Shown here piece after piece: positions 26,424 to 34,639 of a DNA stretch of 64,000 nucleotides. The translations under genes were made by a program, and so were the position numbers. The notes beneath the pieces were generated by a model. It was not told the origin of the DNA and made no database searches. It saw only the letters and a list, made by a program, of their open reading frames with translations. This DNA comes from Urbifossiella sp043733485. Its GTDB lineage: Bacteria; Planctomycetota; Planctomycetia; Gemmatales; Gemmataceae. The stretch is taken from contig JAYTGN010000057.1 in the NCBI GenBank assembly GCA_043733485.1, forward strand, positions 1-64,000. The letters run 5' to 3'. Each line of letters starts with the position of its first letter. The first letter of the stretch is position 1.

Positions 26424-27074
26424 TCACGCGACTCCGGGCAGCAAGTCCAGCAGTTCCGCGAAGTCTTTCAGCACGCGGTCCGGCCCCGTCGCTTCGGCGG
26501 ACTCTTTTCCTGCGGCTCCGCCGTGCACCAACCACACGATCATGTCCGCGGCCCGCGCCGTGTGAACGTCGATGGCCATGTCCCCGACATAGACGCTCTC
26601 TTCGCGAGAAACGCCGAGAAGCCGAAGTGCCTCGATTACCATCGCGGGGTCCGGCTTCGCCCGACCCTGAACGTCGTCCGGCCCCAGCACCGCCAGCATC
26701 ATCGGGCTCAACCCGAACGACTCGACCAACTGCTTCGTGAAACTCACCTGCTTGTTGCTGCACACGGCGAGTTTCAGACCGCGGCGGTCCAGTTCTCGCA
26801 ACGTGGCCTCGACGCCCGGCATCAACTTGGTTCCCGCGAACATCACGGAGGCGTGGTGTTCGCGGTAGCGTTCGACGGCTTCGTGCGGATCGTGGCCGGG
26901 AACCAGTTCCACCATGAGTTGCGGAAGGCCGAAGCCGACGTGCTCGCGAACGGTTGCTTCGTGCAGCGCTGGCAAGCCAAACGTGGAGCGCACGTGATTC
27001 GTACTCGCCGTGATGGCGGCGAAACTATCGGCGAGCGTTCCATCGAAATCGAACAGAGCGGCGCGAATTGGCAT
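26424..27074 (-). CDS. HAD-family phosphatase (phosphoglycolate phosphatase-like)
   Basis: 216 residues from the ATG at 27074, with GAGGAA 8 bases upstream. HAD motifs: DFDGTLADS (nucleophile Asp), CSNKQ (Thr/Ser motif II), KPDPAMV (Lys motif III) and VGDMAIDV (Asp motif IV). A C1 cap between motifs I and II places it with Gph/PGMB-like enzymes that remove phosphate from 2-phosphoglycolate or related metabolites. The gene is divergent from the sigma factor gene. Confidence 0.88.
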   Translation of the reverse strand: MPIRAALFDFDGTLADSFAAITASTNHVRSTFGLPALHEATVREHVGFGLPQLMVELVPGHDPHEAVERYREHHASVMFAGTKLMPGVEATLRELDRRGLKLAVCSNKQVSFTKQLVESFGLSPMMLAVLGPDDVQGRAKPDPAMVIEALRLLGVSREESVYVGDMAIDVHTARAADMIVWLVHGGAAGKESAEATGPDRVLKDFAELLDLLPGVA

Positions 27075-27106
27075 GAAACGTTCCTCGGTAGTCTCTTCCC
27101 GATTGG

Positions 27107-27112
27107 TATAAT
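27107..27112 (+). promoter_or_regulatory. Possible -10 box of the sigma/anti-sigma/mutL genes
   Basis: TATAAT at 27107-27112 lies 25 bases before the sigma factor start. The upstream -35 region is poor (CTCGGT). Inferred from position. Confidence 0.4.
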
Positions 27113-27137
27113 GCGCCCAGTACCGCGCGAGCAAGCG

Positions 27138-27698
27138 ATGACCCAGATTGAACCCGTAACTGCCGAGCTAGTGTTCCGCGAGCACGCGCCGCGGATCTAC
27201 AACATCGCTCGGCGCATGCTCGGTAACGACGCCGACGCCGAGGATGTCACTCAAGACGTGCTCCTTCAAGTCATCCGCAAGATCGACACCTTCCGCGGGG
27301 ATTCGCAACTGTCCACTTGGCTGCACCGCGTGACCGTGAACGCGGCCCTCGCCTTCCGCCAGAAGCGATCCAACCGCCAGAAGCACGAAACGTCCGAGGT
27401 GCCGGACAGTTTGCTCGAAGTGGCTCCGGTTCATTCGCCGGTGAAGCGTTGGAACGTGGGGCCGGACGAACCCGTACTCGAAGCCGAGCAGAGTGCCGTG
27501 ATCGAGAAGGCAATTGGGGAACTGCCCGGCCCCTTTCGCGACGTCTACGTCTTGGCGGATGTCGAGGGGTTGCCCAACGACGAAATCGCGGGCATGCTCG
27601 GGCTCTCGGTTCCGGCGGTGAAGAGCCGCCTGCATCGCGCCCGATTGCGGATGCGCGATTCGCTGGCCCCGCACTTCGAGGGAGGGATCGCCACGTGA
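27138..27698 (+). CDS. ECF-type RNA polymerase sigma factor
   Basis: 186 residues. Region 2 is ITQ/TQD-type (NADAEDVTQDVLLQVIRKID, then TFRGDSQLSTWLHRVTVNAA) and region 4 is a helix-turn-helix (LPNDEIAGMLGLSVPAVKSR). Start set at ATG 27138; an in-frame ATG at 27111 overlaps the TATAAT box. The next gene overlaps by 4 bases (GTGA) and encodes a zinc-finger anti-sigma factor, so the pair acts as a signal-controlled switch. mutL follows 4 bases after the anti-sigma gene, so one transcript is likely. Confidence 0.93.
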   Translation: MTQIEPVTAELVFREHAPRIYNIARRMLGNDADAEDVTQDVLLQVIRKIDTFRGDSQLSTWLHRVTVNAALAFRQKRSNRQKHETSEVPDSLLEVAPVHSPVKRWNVGPDEPVLEAEQSAVIEKAIGELPGPFRDVYVLADVEGLPNDEIAGMLGLSVPAVKSRLHRARLRMRDSLAPHFEGGIAT

Positions 27699-27940
27699 AC
27701 CTGACCTGCGAAGAACTGCTGCAATTGCTCTACGACCACCACGAAGGCGAACTCGCGATCGAAGTTCGCGAGTCGTTCGAAGCCCACCTGGTGATCTGCC
27801 GGGATTGCACGCACTACGTGGAATCGTACACGCACACGGTTCGGATCGTGCGGAAGCTGCCGCGCTGCGGGATCCCTCAGGACGTGGAAGCTCGCCTCCG
27901 CGCGAAGCTGAGCGAACACCTCGGCGAGACCATAGACTAG
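27695..27940 (+). CDS. Zinc-finger anti-sigma factor
   Basis: 81 residues from a GTG start that overlaps the sigma factor stop (GTGA), indicating translational coupling. The HxxxCxxC signature FEAHLVICRDCTHYV (about residues 27-41) is the anti-sigma zinc finger (zf-HC2 type). There is no membrane segment, so the protein should be cytoplasmic and may respond to oxidation or metal loss at the Cys/His site. It would hold the neighbouring sigma factor inactive. Confidence 0.85.
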   Translation: MNLTCEELLQLLYDHHEGELAIEVRESFEAHLVICRDCTHYVESYTHTVRIVRKLPRCGIPQDVEARLRAKLSEHLGETID

Positions 27941-27944
27941 CTCC

Positions 27945-29768
27945 ATGCCGCGCATCCTTCAGCTTCCTCCCGGCGTCGTTGCGAAGATCGCCGCCGGCGA
28001 GGTCATCGAGCGGCCCGCGTCCGTCGTTAAAGAGCTCCTCGAAAACTCCGTGGACGCGGGCAGCACCCGCATCGACATCGAGCTCGAAGCCGGCGGCACC
28101 GAACTCATCCGCATCGTCGACGACGGCTGCGGCATCGTCCCCGAAGACCTGCACCTCGCCTTCGCCTCGCACGCCACCAGCAAGTTAAAAAACGCGGACG
28201 ACCTCTTCCGCATCGGCACCCTGGGCTTCCGCGGCGAAGCGCTTTCATCCATCGCTGGCATTGCGAAAGTGACGCTGCAATCGCGACCGCACGATCTCGA
28301 TGCCGGGGCCGAGATTCGCATCGACGATGGCGAACTGTCGCCCGTTCGGCCTTGGAATGGGTCGCCCGGCACGCGGCTCGAAGTGCGGCACCTCTTCTAC
28401 AACGTGCCCGTTCGCAAGAAGTTCCTCAAGAGCCAAGCCACCGAGTTCGGGCACGTTTGCGAAACCGTCACCCGGCTAGCGCTGGCCAACCCGCACCTGC
28501 ACCTCGTCCTGCGGCACAACGGCAAGCTCGTTTATGAAATCCCGGCTACCGCGAGCCTGCTCGATCGCATTGCGCTCTTCTTCACCAAGAACGTTCGCGA
28601 CTCGCTTTATGAAATCGACTCCGGCCCCGGCCCGCTGCGACTCACCGGCTTCATCGCGGACCCGAAGTGCGATCGCGGTAACGCCAAGCTGCAATATCTG
28701 TTCGTGAACGGCCGGTGGTTCCGCGACCGGAGCTTGGCGTACTCGCTGCAAGATTCCTACCGCGGGTTGCTCATGACCGGCCGCTACGCCATCGGCTTTC
28801 TCTTCCTGACCGTGCCGCCGGACCAAGTGGATGTGAACGTTCACCCGACCAAATCCGAGGTGCGATTTCAGGAGAACTCACTGATCTATTCGCTGGTGCG
28901 GGCGACGGTGAAAGGGCGACTGCTGCGCGAGAACTTGATCCCGACGCTGACGATGCCGTTGGGTCAGGAAGTCGGCGAGCGAAGCTCGGAACCCGAAGAG
29001 TTGCGAGGGTTCACGCTCTCGCCTTCGCCGCCAGTTCAGGAGCGATTGCCCTTCGAGAATCTGCGGCTTCCGGAGCCTCCGTTCGCGCTTTCGCCTCCGC
29101 CTCCGGTTCAAGCGCGATTGCCGTTTGCGCCGCCGGTGGAACCCGAGCCCGTGCTGCCGCCCGAAGCTCCGATTCGCCCCCTCGCCCAAGAGCCCGATCC
29201 GAGTACCGCGATTCAGCTTCACGACTCGTACCTGGTTCTCGAAACCCGCGACGGCATGCTCGTGATCGATCAGCATGCCTTGCACGAACGCATCCTCTTC
29301 GAGCAACTTCGGAGGCGGGTGCGGGATGGGAAGTTGGAAGTGCAGCGGTTGCTGATTCCCGAGCCGATCGAGTTGCCGGCGGAGCAGGCGGCCCTCGTGC
29401 TCGAAGCTGCGGATGCGCTTCAACAACTCGGGCTCGAAGTCTCGGACTTCGGAGGCAACACGGTGCTGCTGTCGAGCTACCCGACGCTCCTGGGTCGTCG
29501 GGCCCCGCACGAGATCTTCCAGGGCGTCGTCGATTTTTTGCTGTCGAAGGAGAGACCGCCGACGCGAGAAGCTCTGCTGCACAACCTGACCGCGACGATG
29601 GCGTGCAAGGCCGCCGTGAAGGCCGGCGACCCACTCACGAAAGAAGAAATCGCGTACCTCTTGCACCTGCGGTCGATGGCGGAAGACTCGCACCACTGCC
29701 CGCACGGCCGGCCCACGTCCTTGCTCTTCAGCCGTACCGAACTCGACAAGCAGTTTCGCCGAACGTGA
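27945..29768 (+). CDS. mutL: DNA mismatch repair protein MutL with endonuclease motif
   Basis: 607 residues. GHKL ATPase: LLENSVDAGSTRID (Glu and Asn for ATP/Mg), DDGCGI, and LGFRGEALSSI. The linker (about 340-425) is Pro/Glu-rich. The C-terminal domain starts near 430 and carries DQHALHERILFE at 442-453, matching DQHAx2Ex4E of MutL nicking endonucleases, plus MACKAAVKAGD and CPHGRPT. The protein is therefore expected to nick the new strand itself, as in bacteria without MutH. It lies 4 bases after the anti-sigma gene. mutS is not in the window. Confidence 0.96.
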   Translation: MPRILQLPPGVVAKIAAGEVIERPASVVKELLENSVDAGSTRIDIELEAGGTELIRIVDDGCGIVPEDLHLAFASHATSKLKNADDLFRIGTLGFRGEALSSIAGIAKVTLQSRPHDLDAGAEIRIDDGELSPVRPWNGSPGTRLEVRHLFYNVPVRKKFLKSQATEFGHVCETVTRLALANPHLHLVLRHNGKLVYEIPATASLLDRIALFFTKNVRDSLYEIDSGPGPLRLTGFIADPKCDRGNAKLQYLFVNGRWFRDRSLAYSLQDSYRGLLMTGRYAIGFLFLTVPPDQVDVNVHPTKSEVRFQENSLIYSLVRATVKGRLLRENLIPTLTMPLGQEVGERSSEPEELRGFTLSPSPPVQERLPFENLRLPEPPFALSPPPPVQARLPFAPPVEPEPVLPPEAPIRPLAQEPDPSTAIQLHDSYLVLETRDGMLVIDQHALHERILFEQLRRRVRDGKLEVQRLLIPEPIELPAEQAALVLEAADALQQLGLEVSDFGGNTVLLSSYPTLLGRRAPHEIFQGVVDFLLSKERPPTREALLHNLTATMACKAAVKAGDPLTKEEIAYLLHLRSMAEDSHHCPHGRPTSLLFSRTELDKQFRRT

Positions 29769-29771
29769 GAA

Positions 29772-30440
29772 TCACCTCGCCTCCGGCGTCGTGCCGAGGA
29801 CCACGTTGAACGTCGCCGCCAACTCGCCGATCTTCGAGCCCTTGATCTTCGCGAAGTCGATGGTCACCGAGTCGCGCTGTTTCTCGTCCTTCACGGCCTT
29901 CCAGACGAAGTCCTTCTCGTTGCCGGGGAAGCCCTTGATGTAGCACTGCGTGCAGAGCAGTTCCTTCTTGCCGAGCTTCACCTTCACGTGAATGTGCGGG
30001 GCCGGCCGCTGCGGGTAGAGTACCGGCTTGATCGTGCGGAAGTAGTATTCGCCGGTCGACCCGGTGAGGAAGCGGCCGAAGCCCTGGAAGTTCTTGTCCT
30101 GCTTGTCCTGCTTGTCGCCGCTATCCGCCGTGTGGAGGTAGACGCCCTTGGCGTCGCACTGCCAGATTTCGACGAGCGCGTTCTTGACCGGGTTCCCCTT
30201 CGCATCCAGGATCGTGCCGGTGAGGTGCGTGATCTCGCCGACGGCCGGCGTGATGCCTTCGTTGATCACGATCAGGTCGTTGTCGGTGTCGAGCGGCAGC
30301 TTGTTCGGGTAGAACGGCCCCTCGGTCTGGGCCGGCGTTTTGGTGAGGTCGTCGAGCAGGTTGGCGAACGCCCCACGTACCGTGAAGAGCGGCAGTGCCG
30401 CCGACGCGAGGAACAGCCGGCGACTCGAAACGTGAATCAT
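29772..30440 (-). CDS. Tat-exported intradiol ring-cleavage dioxygenase family protein
   Basis: 222 residues from ATG 30440 (GGAG upstream). The N-terminus carries a twin-arginine signal (SSRRLFLASAALPLF). The catalytic beta-sandwich follows with Fe(III)-ligand candidates: Tyr in GVYLHT, Tyr in FRTIKPVLYPQRPAPHIHV and both His of HIH. PCD-type enzymes cleave catechols between the hydroxyls in the cytoplasm. The export signal and lack of a partner subunit suggest an envelope role on aromatic or lignin-like compounds, or a binding function. Confidence 0.82.
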   Translation of the reverse strand: MIHVSSRRLFLASAALPLFTVRGAFANLLDDLTKTPAQTEGPFYPNKLPLDTDNDLIVINEGITPAVGEITHLTGTILDAKGNPVKNALVEIWQCDAKGVYLHTADSGDKQDKQDKNFQGFGRFLTGSTGEYYFRTIKPVLYPQRPAPHIHVKVKLGKKELLCTQCYIKGFPGNEKDFVWKAVKDEKQRDSVTIDFAKIKGSKIGELAATFNVVLGTTPEAR

Positions 30441-30562
30441 GACGCGACTCCGCGAGTGGAACGGAAAGGCGATGGGTCGAGGGAAGTGTAGCCGGGTGCC
30501 GATGAGAAGTGAAGGAGAACGCCTTTGAAGGTATTGTGCATTTCTCAAAGCACATCTCGCGA

Positions 30563-31240
30563 CTACGGCACTATTCGCTTCGGCACCGCGCCCACCTTCG
30601 GACAAAGCGAATGCAGCGGGCACTCCTCGCAGCGAGGTTTGCGAGCGTCGCAGATTTGCCGCCCGTGCAAAATCAGTTCGTGGCTCGCGATGGTCCAGAG
30701 TGGCGGAGGTATCAACGCCATCAATTCGAGTTCGACTTTCTCGGGGTCGGTGTTCCGCGTGAACCCGAGCCGGCGAGCGAGCCTGCCGACGTGCGTATCG
30801 ACCGTGATGCCCGGCGTGTCGAAGGCGTTGCCGAGCACGACGTTCGCGGTCTTGCGACCGACGCCGGGAAGCGCCACGAGTTCATCGAGCGTGCGGGGCA
30901 CTTCGCCGCCGTGCTGCTCCACAATCGCGATGCAGCAGCCTTTGATGTTCTTCGCTTTGTTGTGGAAGAAGCCGGTGGTCCGGATCAAACCTTCGAGTTC
31001 GGGCAGATGCGAATTCGCGAAGTCGGTCGCGGTGGGGTACCGCGCGAAGAGTGCCGGCGTGACCAGGTTCACGCGCTTGTCGGTACACTGCGCCGAGAGG
31101 ATCGTGGCCACGAGAAGTTGGAGCGGGTTCGCGTGAACGAGGGCGCACTCGGCGTTCGGATAGAGCCGAGCCAACTCCGCGAGAATGGGTGCGATACGCT
31201 GCTTCGCAGTCGGGAACTTAGGAACGGCTTTCTTCGGCAT
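30563..31240 (-). CDS. nth: Endonuclease III
   Basis: 225 residues. Base-excision repair glycosylase/AP lyase for oxidised pyrimidines. The helix-hairpin-helix LPGVGRKTANVVL carries the catalytic Lys, TVDTHVGRLARRLG carries the catalytic Asp, and CDARKPRCEECPLHSLC gives the C-x7-C-x2-C-x5-C spacing of the 4Fe-4S cluster, close to the usual x6-x2-x5. Start ATG 31240. It follows the enoyl-CoA hydratase-like gene by 13 bases on the same strand, so it may be cotranscribed with it. Confidence 0.96.
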   Translation of the reverse strand: MPKKAVPKFPTAKQRIAPILAELARLYPNAECALVHANPLQLLVATILSAQCTDKRVNLVTPALFARYPTATDFANSHLPELEGLIRTTGFFHNKAKNIKGCCIAIVEQHGGEVPRTLDELVALPGVGRKTANVVLGNAFDTPGITVDTHVGRLARRLGFTRNTDPEKVELELMALIPPPLWTIASHELILHGRQICDARKPRCEECPLHSLCPKVGAVPKRIVP

Positions 31241-31253
31241 GACGATATGGTAG

Positions 31254-32132
31254 TCACGCGGAGACGAGTTCGAGCGCGGGAATCGTGCCGCCGACTTCGC
31301 GCTTGCCCTCGTCTAACTTGAGGCGCTCGCGAGCCTGCTCGGCTTCTAACGGCGTGAGGAACCCGCGGGCGAGTGCCCGTGCGATTCCGGAAAGGCTCTC
31401 GACGTGGATCGTTTCGCAATGCTCCAACGAGTCGCGAAGTCGGAAGTGGCTCTGGGCGAAGGCCTGCCGCTCGTTGGCCAGACCGCTCAGTTCGCGAGAA
31501 CGCCTCGGACTCGCGGCACCCCGTTCGAGTTCGTCCAGGAAGGTCCGCAGTTCGATCTTGGCTCGCCGTTCGCAAAACGCGCGATCGACGAATCCCAGCT
31601 TCCGCGCTTCTCGACCCGAGAAGGTGCGGCCCGATTCGAGTACGGTTTTGGCGAGCCGATGGCCCAGACGTTCACGCAGCCGAGGCCCGCCTCCGAAGCA
31701 CGTCGGCACGCGATCCGGGAATCCCAGATGCGTCGCGATCGTGGTACAACACAGCCGATAATCGCAAGCGAGAGCCAATTCCAGACCGGCCCCGAGGCAC
31801 GGGCCCTCGAGGTATGCTACGGTGGTGGCGCGGAGCGATCCGAGCCGCGCGAAGACGCTTTGCCCGAGCCATGAGAACGCGGCGCGATCCGCGCCAGTCG
31901 CGAGGCTTGCGAGTGCCTCCGAACGAATGCCCGCACAAAAGCCGGCGGGCTTGCCACTGCGAATCACGACGATGTCGACGAAGACGTTTCGCTCGATGGC
32001 CGCCAGCGCCGCATCGAGTTCCCGCAGCCGTGCGGCATCGAGCGCATTCACGGGCGATCCCGGGAACCCCAGCCAGAGCGTGGCGGTGCCGAACTCGAAG
32101 GCAACGCGCACGTTTGCGGACTCGAAAAGCAT
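31254..32132 (-). CDS. Enoyl-CoA hydratase/isomerase family protein
   Basis: 292 residues. Crotonase fold: the oxyanion-hole region GFCAGIRS and the EGPCLGAGLELALACDYR signature. The catalytic Glu pair of true hydratases is not clearly placed, so it may be an isomerase, hydrolase or decarboxylase of the superfamily. The C-terminal 70 residues are rich in Arg/Glu helices. Located just upstream of nth. The pathway is unknown. Confidence 0.8.
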   Translation of the reverse strand: MLFESANVRVAFEFGTATLWLGFPGSPVNALDAARLRELDAALAAIERNVFVDIVVIRSGKPAGFCAGIRSEALASLATGADRAAFSWLGQSVFARLGSLRATTVAYLEGPCLGAGLELALACDYRLCCTTIATHLGFPDRVPTCFGGGPRLRERLGHRLAKTVLESGRTFSGREARKLGFVDRAFCERRAKIELRTFLDELERGAASPRRSRELSGLANERQAFAQSHFRLRDSLEHCETIHVESLSGIARALARGFLTPLEAEQARERLKLDEGKREVGGTIPALELVSA

Positions 32133-32211
32133 GGAACAATGGTCGCGAATTGCCTCCGCACGGTCAACCCGAACCGTAAGCTACTCCACCAGACGCGGGA
32201 AAGGAGCCGGC

Positions 32212-32637
32212 ATGATTCCCATCGACGAACAGCTTGCGATTCCGGAGGAGGAGATCGAGTGGAGCTACGCGCGGTCCGGCGGGCCCGGCGGCCAAAACGT
32301 GAACAAAGTTTCTTCAAAAGCGGTGCTGCGCTGGAGGGCGGCCGTTACGGTGGTTCCGATCCCGCTCGCCGCCTGGGAACGCATGAAAGCGCGGTTCCCC
32401 AGTCGCTTCACGACCGAAGGCGATCTGCTCCTCACGTCGCAGGCGTTCCGCGATCAGGAACGCAATCGACAAGCGTGCGAGGAGAAACTCGTCGAGATGA
32501 TTCGCGCCGCACTCGTCGCGCCGACCGTGCGCAAGAAGACGAAAGTGAGCAAGGGTGCGAAGAAACGCCGCGTCGCGGATAAGCGCAAGCAATCGGAAAA
32601 GAAACAAGGTCGGCGGGCGAGCGGCCACGACGACTGA
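32212..32637 (+). CDS. arfB: ArfB/YaeJ-like peptidyl-tRNA hydrolase (ribosome rescue)
   Basis: 141 residues from ATG 32212 with AGGAG 5 bases upstream. SGGPGGQNVNKVSSK carries the GGQ motif that hydrolyses peptidyl-tRNA. The Lys/Arg-rich C-terminal tail (about residues 105-135) is the part of ArfB that enters the empty mRNA channel of stalled ribosomes. There is no codon-recognition domain, so it is not a true release factor. Divergent from the enoyl-CoA hydratase-like gene with a 79-base gap. Confidence 0.93.
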   Translation: MIPIDEQLAIPEEEIEWSYARSGGPGGQNVNKVSSKAVLRWRAAVTVVPIPLAAWERMKARFPSRFTTEGDLLLTSQAFRDQERNRQACEEKLVEMIRAALVAPTVRKKTKVSKGAKKRRVADKRKQSEKKQGRRASGHDD

Positions 32638-32643
32638 CTTGCA

Positions 32644-34092
32644 TCAGCGCGGAGACTTCGGTGTGTGAACTCGCAACAGGCTCAGGATGGGCGACGTGGC
32701 CACGGTGGTGACGAGGGCCATTACGACCATCATGGCGAAGAGCTTGGGCGAAATGACGCCCATGTTCAGGCCGATGTCGAGGACGATGAGGCCCATGAGT
32801 CCGCGCGTGTTCATCATCGCGCCGAGGGCTGCGGCCGAACGCGCGTCTTTCCCAGCCATGCGAGCGGCCAGGAAGGTGCCGCCGAACTTCCCGAGCGTCG
32901 CCGCGACGATGATCGCGGCGCAGATGAGCCAGCTATCCCATCCCGAGACGAGCCCGATTTCCGTTCGCAATCCGGTGAGCGCGAAGAACGCGGGCAGAAG
33001 CAGCACGGTGACCACGTCCTTGAGTTTGTGGGTGAACTCGCGGGCGAGTCGCGAGTCGTGGGGGATCACTGCGCCGAGTAGGAACGCACCGAATACGGCA
33101 TGCACGCCGATGGCCTCGGTGGCAAGCGCGGAGAGCAGCACTGCGACCAACGCGATGGGGATCGCAGCGGGCGGAAGCGCCGCTTGCGTCTTCGCGCTGT
33201 CCATCCACCGACAGACCCTTCCCACGAACGGCCGCACGACGAAGAACATTCCCAGGATGAAGGCGAGTGCCGCAAGCGCGACGAGGGCCGCTTCCCCAAC
33301 TTGGGCCTGAGCCACGCCGACCACGAATGCGAGCAGGCACCACGCCGTGACGTCGTCCGCGGCGGCACACCCGAGCGCGATCACACCGGTCTCGGTTTTA
33401 TCGAGCCCGCGGTCGGCCAGGATTCGCGCGAGAACGGGGAACGCCGTCACGGAGAGCGCCACGCCCATGAACAGCGCGAAGCTCGTGAAGGGAACGCCCT
33501 GGTGCGATAGGATCGGATAAAGCCACAGAGCCAGCGCGGCCCCAAGAACGAACGGCGCGACGATGCTGGCGTGCGAGATTGCCACGGTCGCATGGGCTTG
33601 GTGCCGGAGCTTTGCTCCGTTCAGTTCGAGCCCGACGAGGAACATGTAGAGCACGACACCGAGCTGGGCGATGGCCTTGAGTGCGGAGAGCACCTGACCC
33701 TTCGGATCGGCATCGACACTGGGAATGAGCCAATGCATGGCCTCCGGCGAGATCGCACCCAACAGCGATGGACCGAGCAGAATCCCGGCCACGACTTCAC
33801 CGATCACCGGCGGCTGCCCGAAGAAACGAAACGCCCGACCGAGCAGAAAACCACTTCCCACCACGGCCGCGAGTGTGGCAAGCACGTGGGCCATGACATC
33901 GACCTGACCGGACTTCGGGGAAGCGACCGAGATGGCACCGGCTGGTGCTTCTGGCGCGAGGAGCGTTTCGCCGAAGTGCCGGATGAGGATGAACAGCCCC
34001 ACGGCCGCTACGAGCATGAGGACATAGGCGACCGCAGCCGGCCAACTGGACCGGCAAACGGTTCGAACGGGCTCGGCTACAGCGATGCTCAT
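32644..34092 (-). CDS. CPA2-family (Kef-type) cation/proton antiporter
   Basis: 482 residues from ATG 34092 (a GTG 9 bases further upstream is possible). One N-terminal membrane segment is followed by a long periplasmic loop to about residue 65 and then some 12 segments. GQPPVIGEVVAGILLGPSLLG and the ALGCAAADDVTAWC stretch (conserved Asp pair of the ion site) are typical of CPA2. There are no C-terminal TrkA-N/RCK domains, so ligand gating as in KefB/C is absent. It would exchange Na+ or K+ for H+. Confidence 0.9.
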   Translation of the reverse strand: MSIAVAEPVRTVCRSSWPAAVAYVLMLVAAVGLFILIRHFGETLLAPEAPAGAISVASPKSGQVDVMAHVLATLAAVVGSGFLLGRAFRFFGQPPVIGEVVAGILLGPSLLGAISPEAMHWLIPSVDADPKGQVLSALKAIAQLGVVLYMFLVGLELNGAKLRHQAHATVAISHASIVAPFVLGAALALWLYPILSHQGVPFTSFALFMGVALSVTAFPVLARILADRGLDKTETGVIALGCAAADDVTAWCLLAFVVGVAQAQVGEAALVALAALAFILGMFFVVRPFVGRVCRWMDSAKTQAALPPAAIPIALVAVLLSALATEAIGVHAVFGAFLLGAVIPHDSRLAREFTHKLKDVVTVLLLPAFFALTGLRTEIGLVSGWDSWLICAAIIVAATLGKFGGTFLAARMAGKDARSAAALGAMMNTRGLMGLIVLDIGLNMGVISPKLFAMMVVMALVTTVATSPILSLLRVHTPKSPR

Positions 34093-34101
34093 CGATCTCA
34101 C

Positions 34102-34639
34102 AAACTATCATTGGGAGGGCGAGGCCAGTCGTTTAAACGTCTTCCGATGGCATGCAACTGTGGTTCTAACAGCATGGATTACAGTAAGCTCTGTCGCCGC
34201 GGATGCGGCGTCCGATAGTAGCCAGGGGTGGAGCGAAGCGGAACCCCTGGAACATTTCGTGAGACCCTTGAGCCCCGGAGGGGCGGCGGGTAGTTGCGAT
34301 CGCCCCTCCGGGGCTCGATCGACAATCCGGTTATAATTGCCGTGTTCCAGGGGCTTCGTTCGCAAAGCCTCACTTCACCCCTGGCTACCATCGGACGCCG
34401 CATCCGCGGCGAAAAGCCGTGTTTCGCCTGCGGGGCAGAACTCTCGAAGACGTTTAAACGACTGGGGCGAGGTTCCTGCCGAGCTGCGGTCACGCCTTCC
34501 ATGTCTAAACGGCTCGGCAGGAGCCTCGCCCTCCCATGTGCCAAACTCCACTGGAGTACACCCACAGGGGGCGTTTCAAGGCAATCTTCTTTCGTTCTTT
34601 TCTGCTCTGTGCCTCTGTGTCTCTGTGGTTCAAGTTTCT
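34102..34639. repeat. Nested inverted-repeat block, no gene
   Basis: 538 bases without a convincing ORF. Three nested inverted repeats share one centre: outer arms 34126-34144 and 34446-34464 (19 bp, perfect, around GTTTAAAC); middle arms 34195-34253 and 34344-34411 (about 60 bp with a gap and a few mismatches); inner arms 34270-34285 and 34301-34316 (16 bp, perfect). A separate 20-bp hairpin follows at 34465-34484/34512-34531. TATAAT occurs between the arms at 34332-34337. No transposase is present. It reads as a composite of dispersed palindromic elements. Confidence 0.75.

Noticed and set aside
34126..34464. Insertion sequence bounded by inverted repeats
   Set aside because: No transposase frame lies between the arms and no target-site duplication could be identified.
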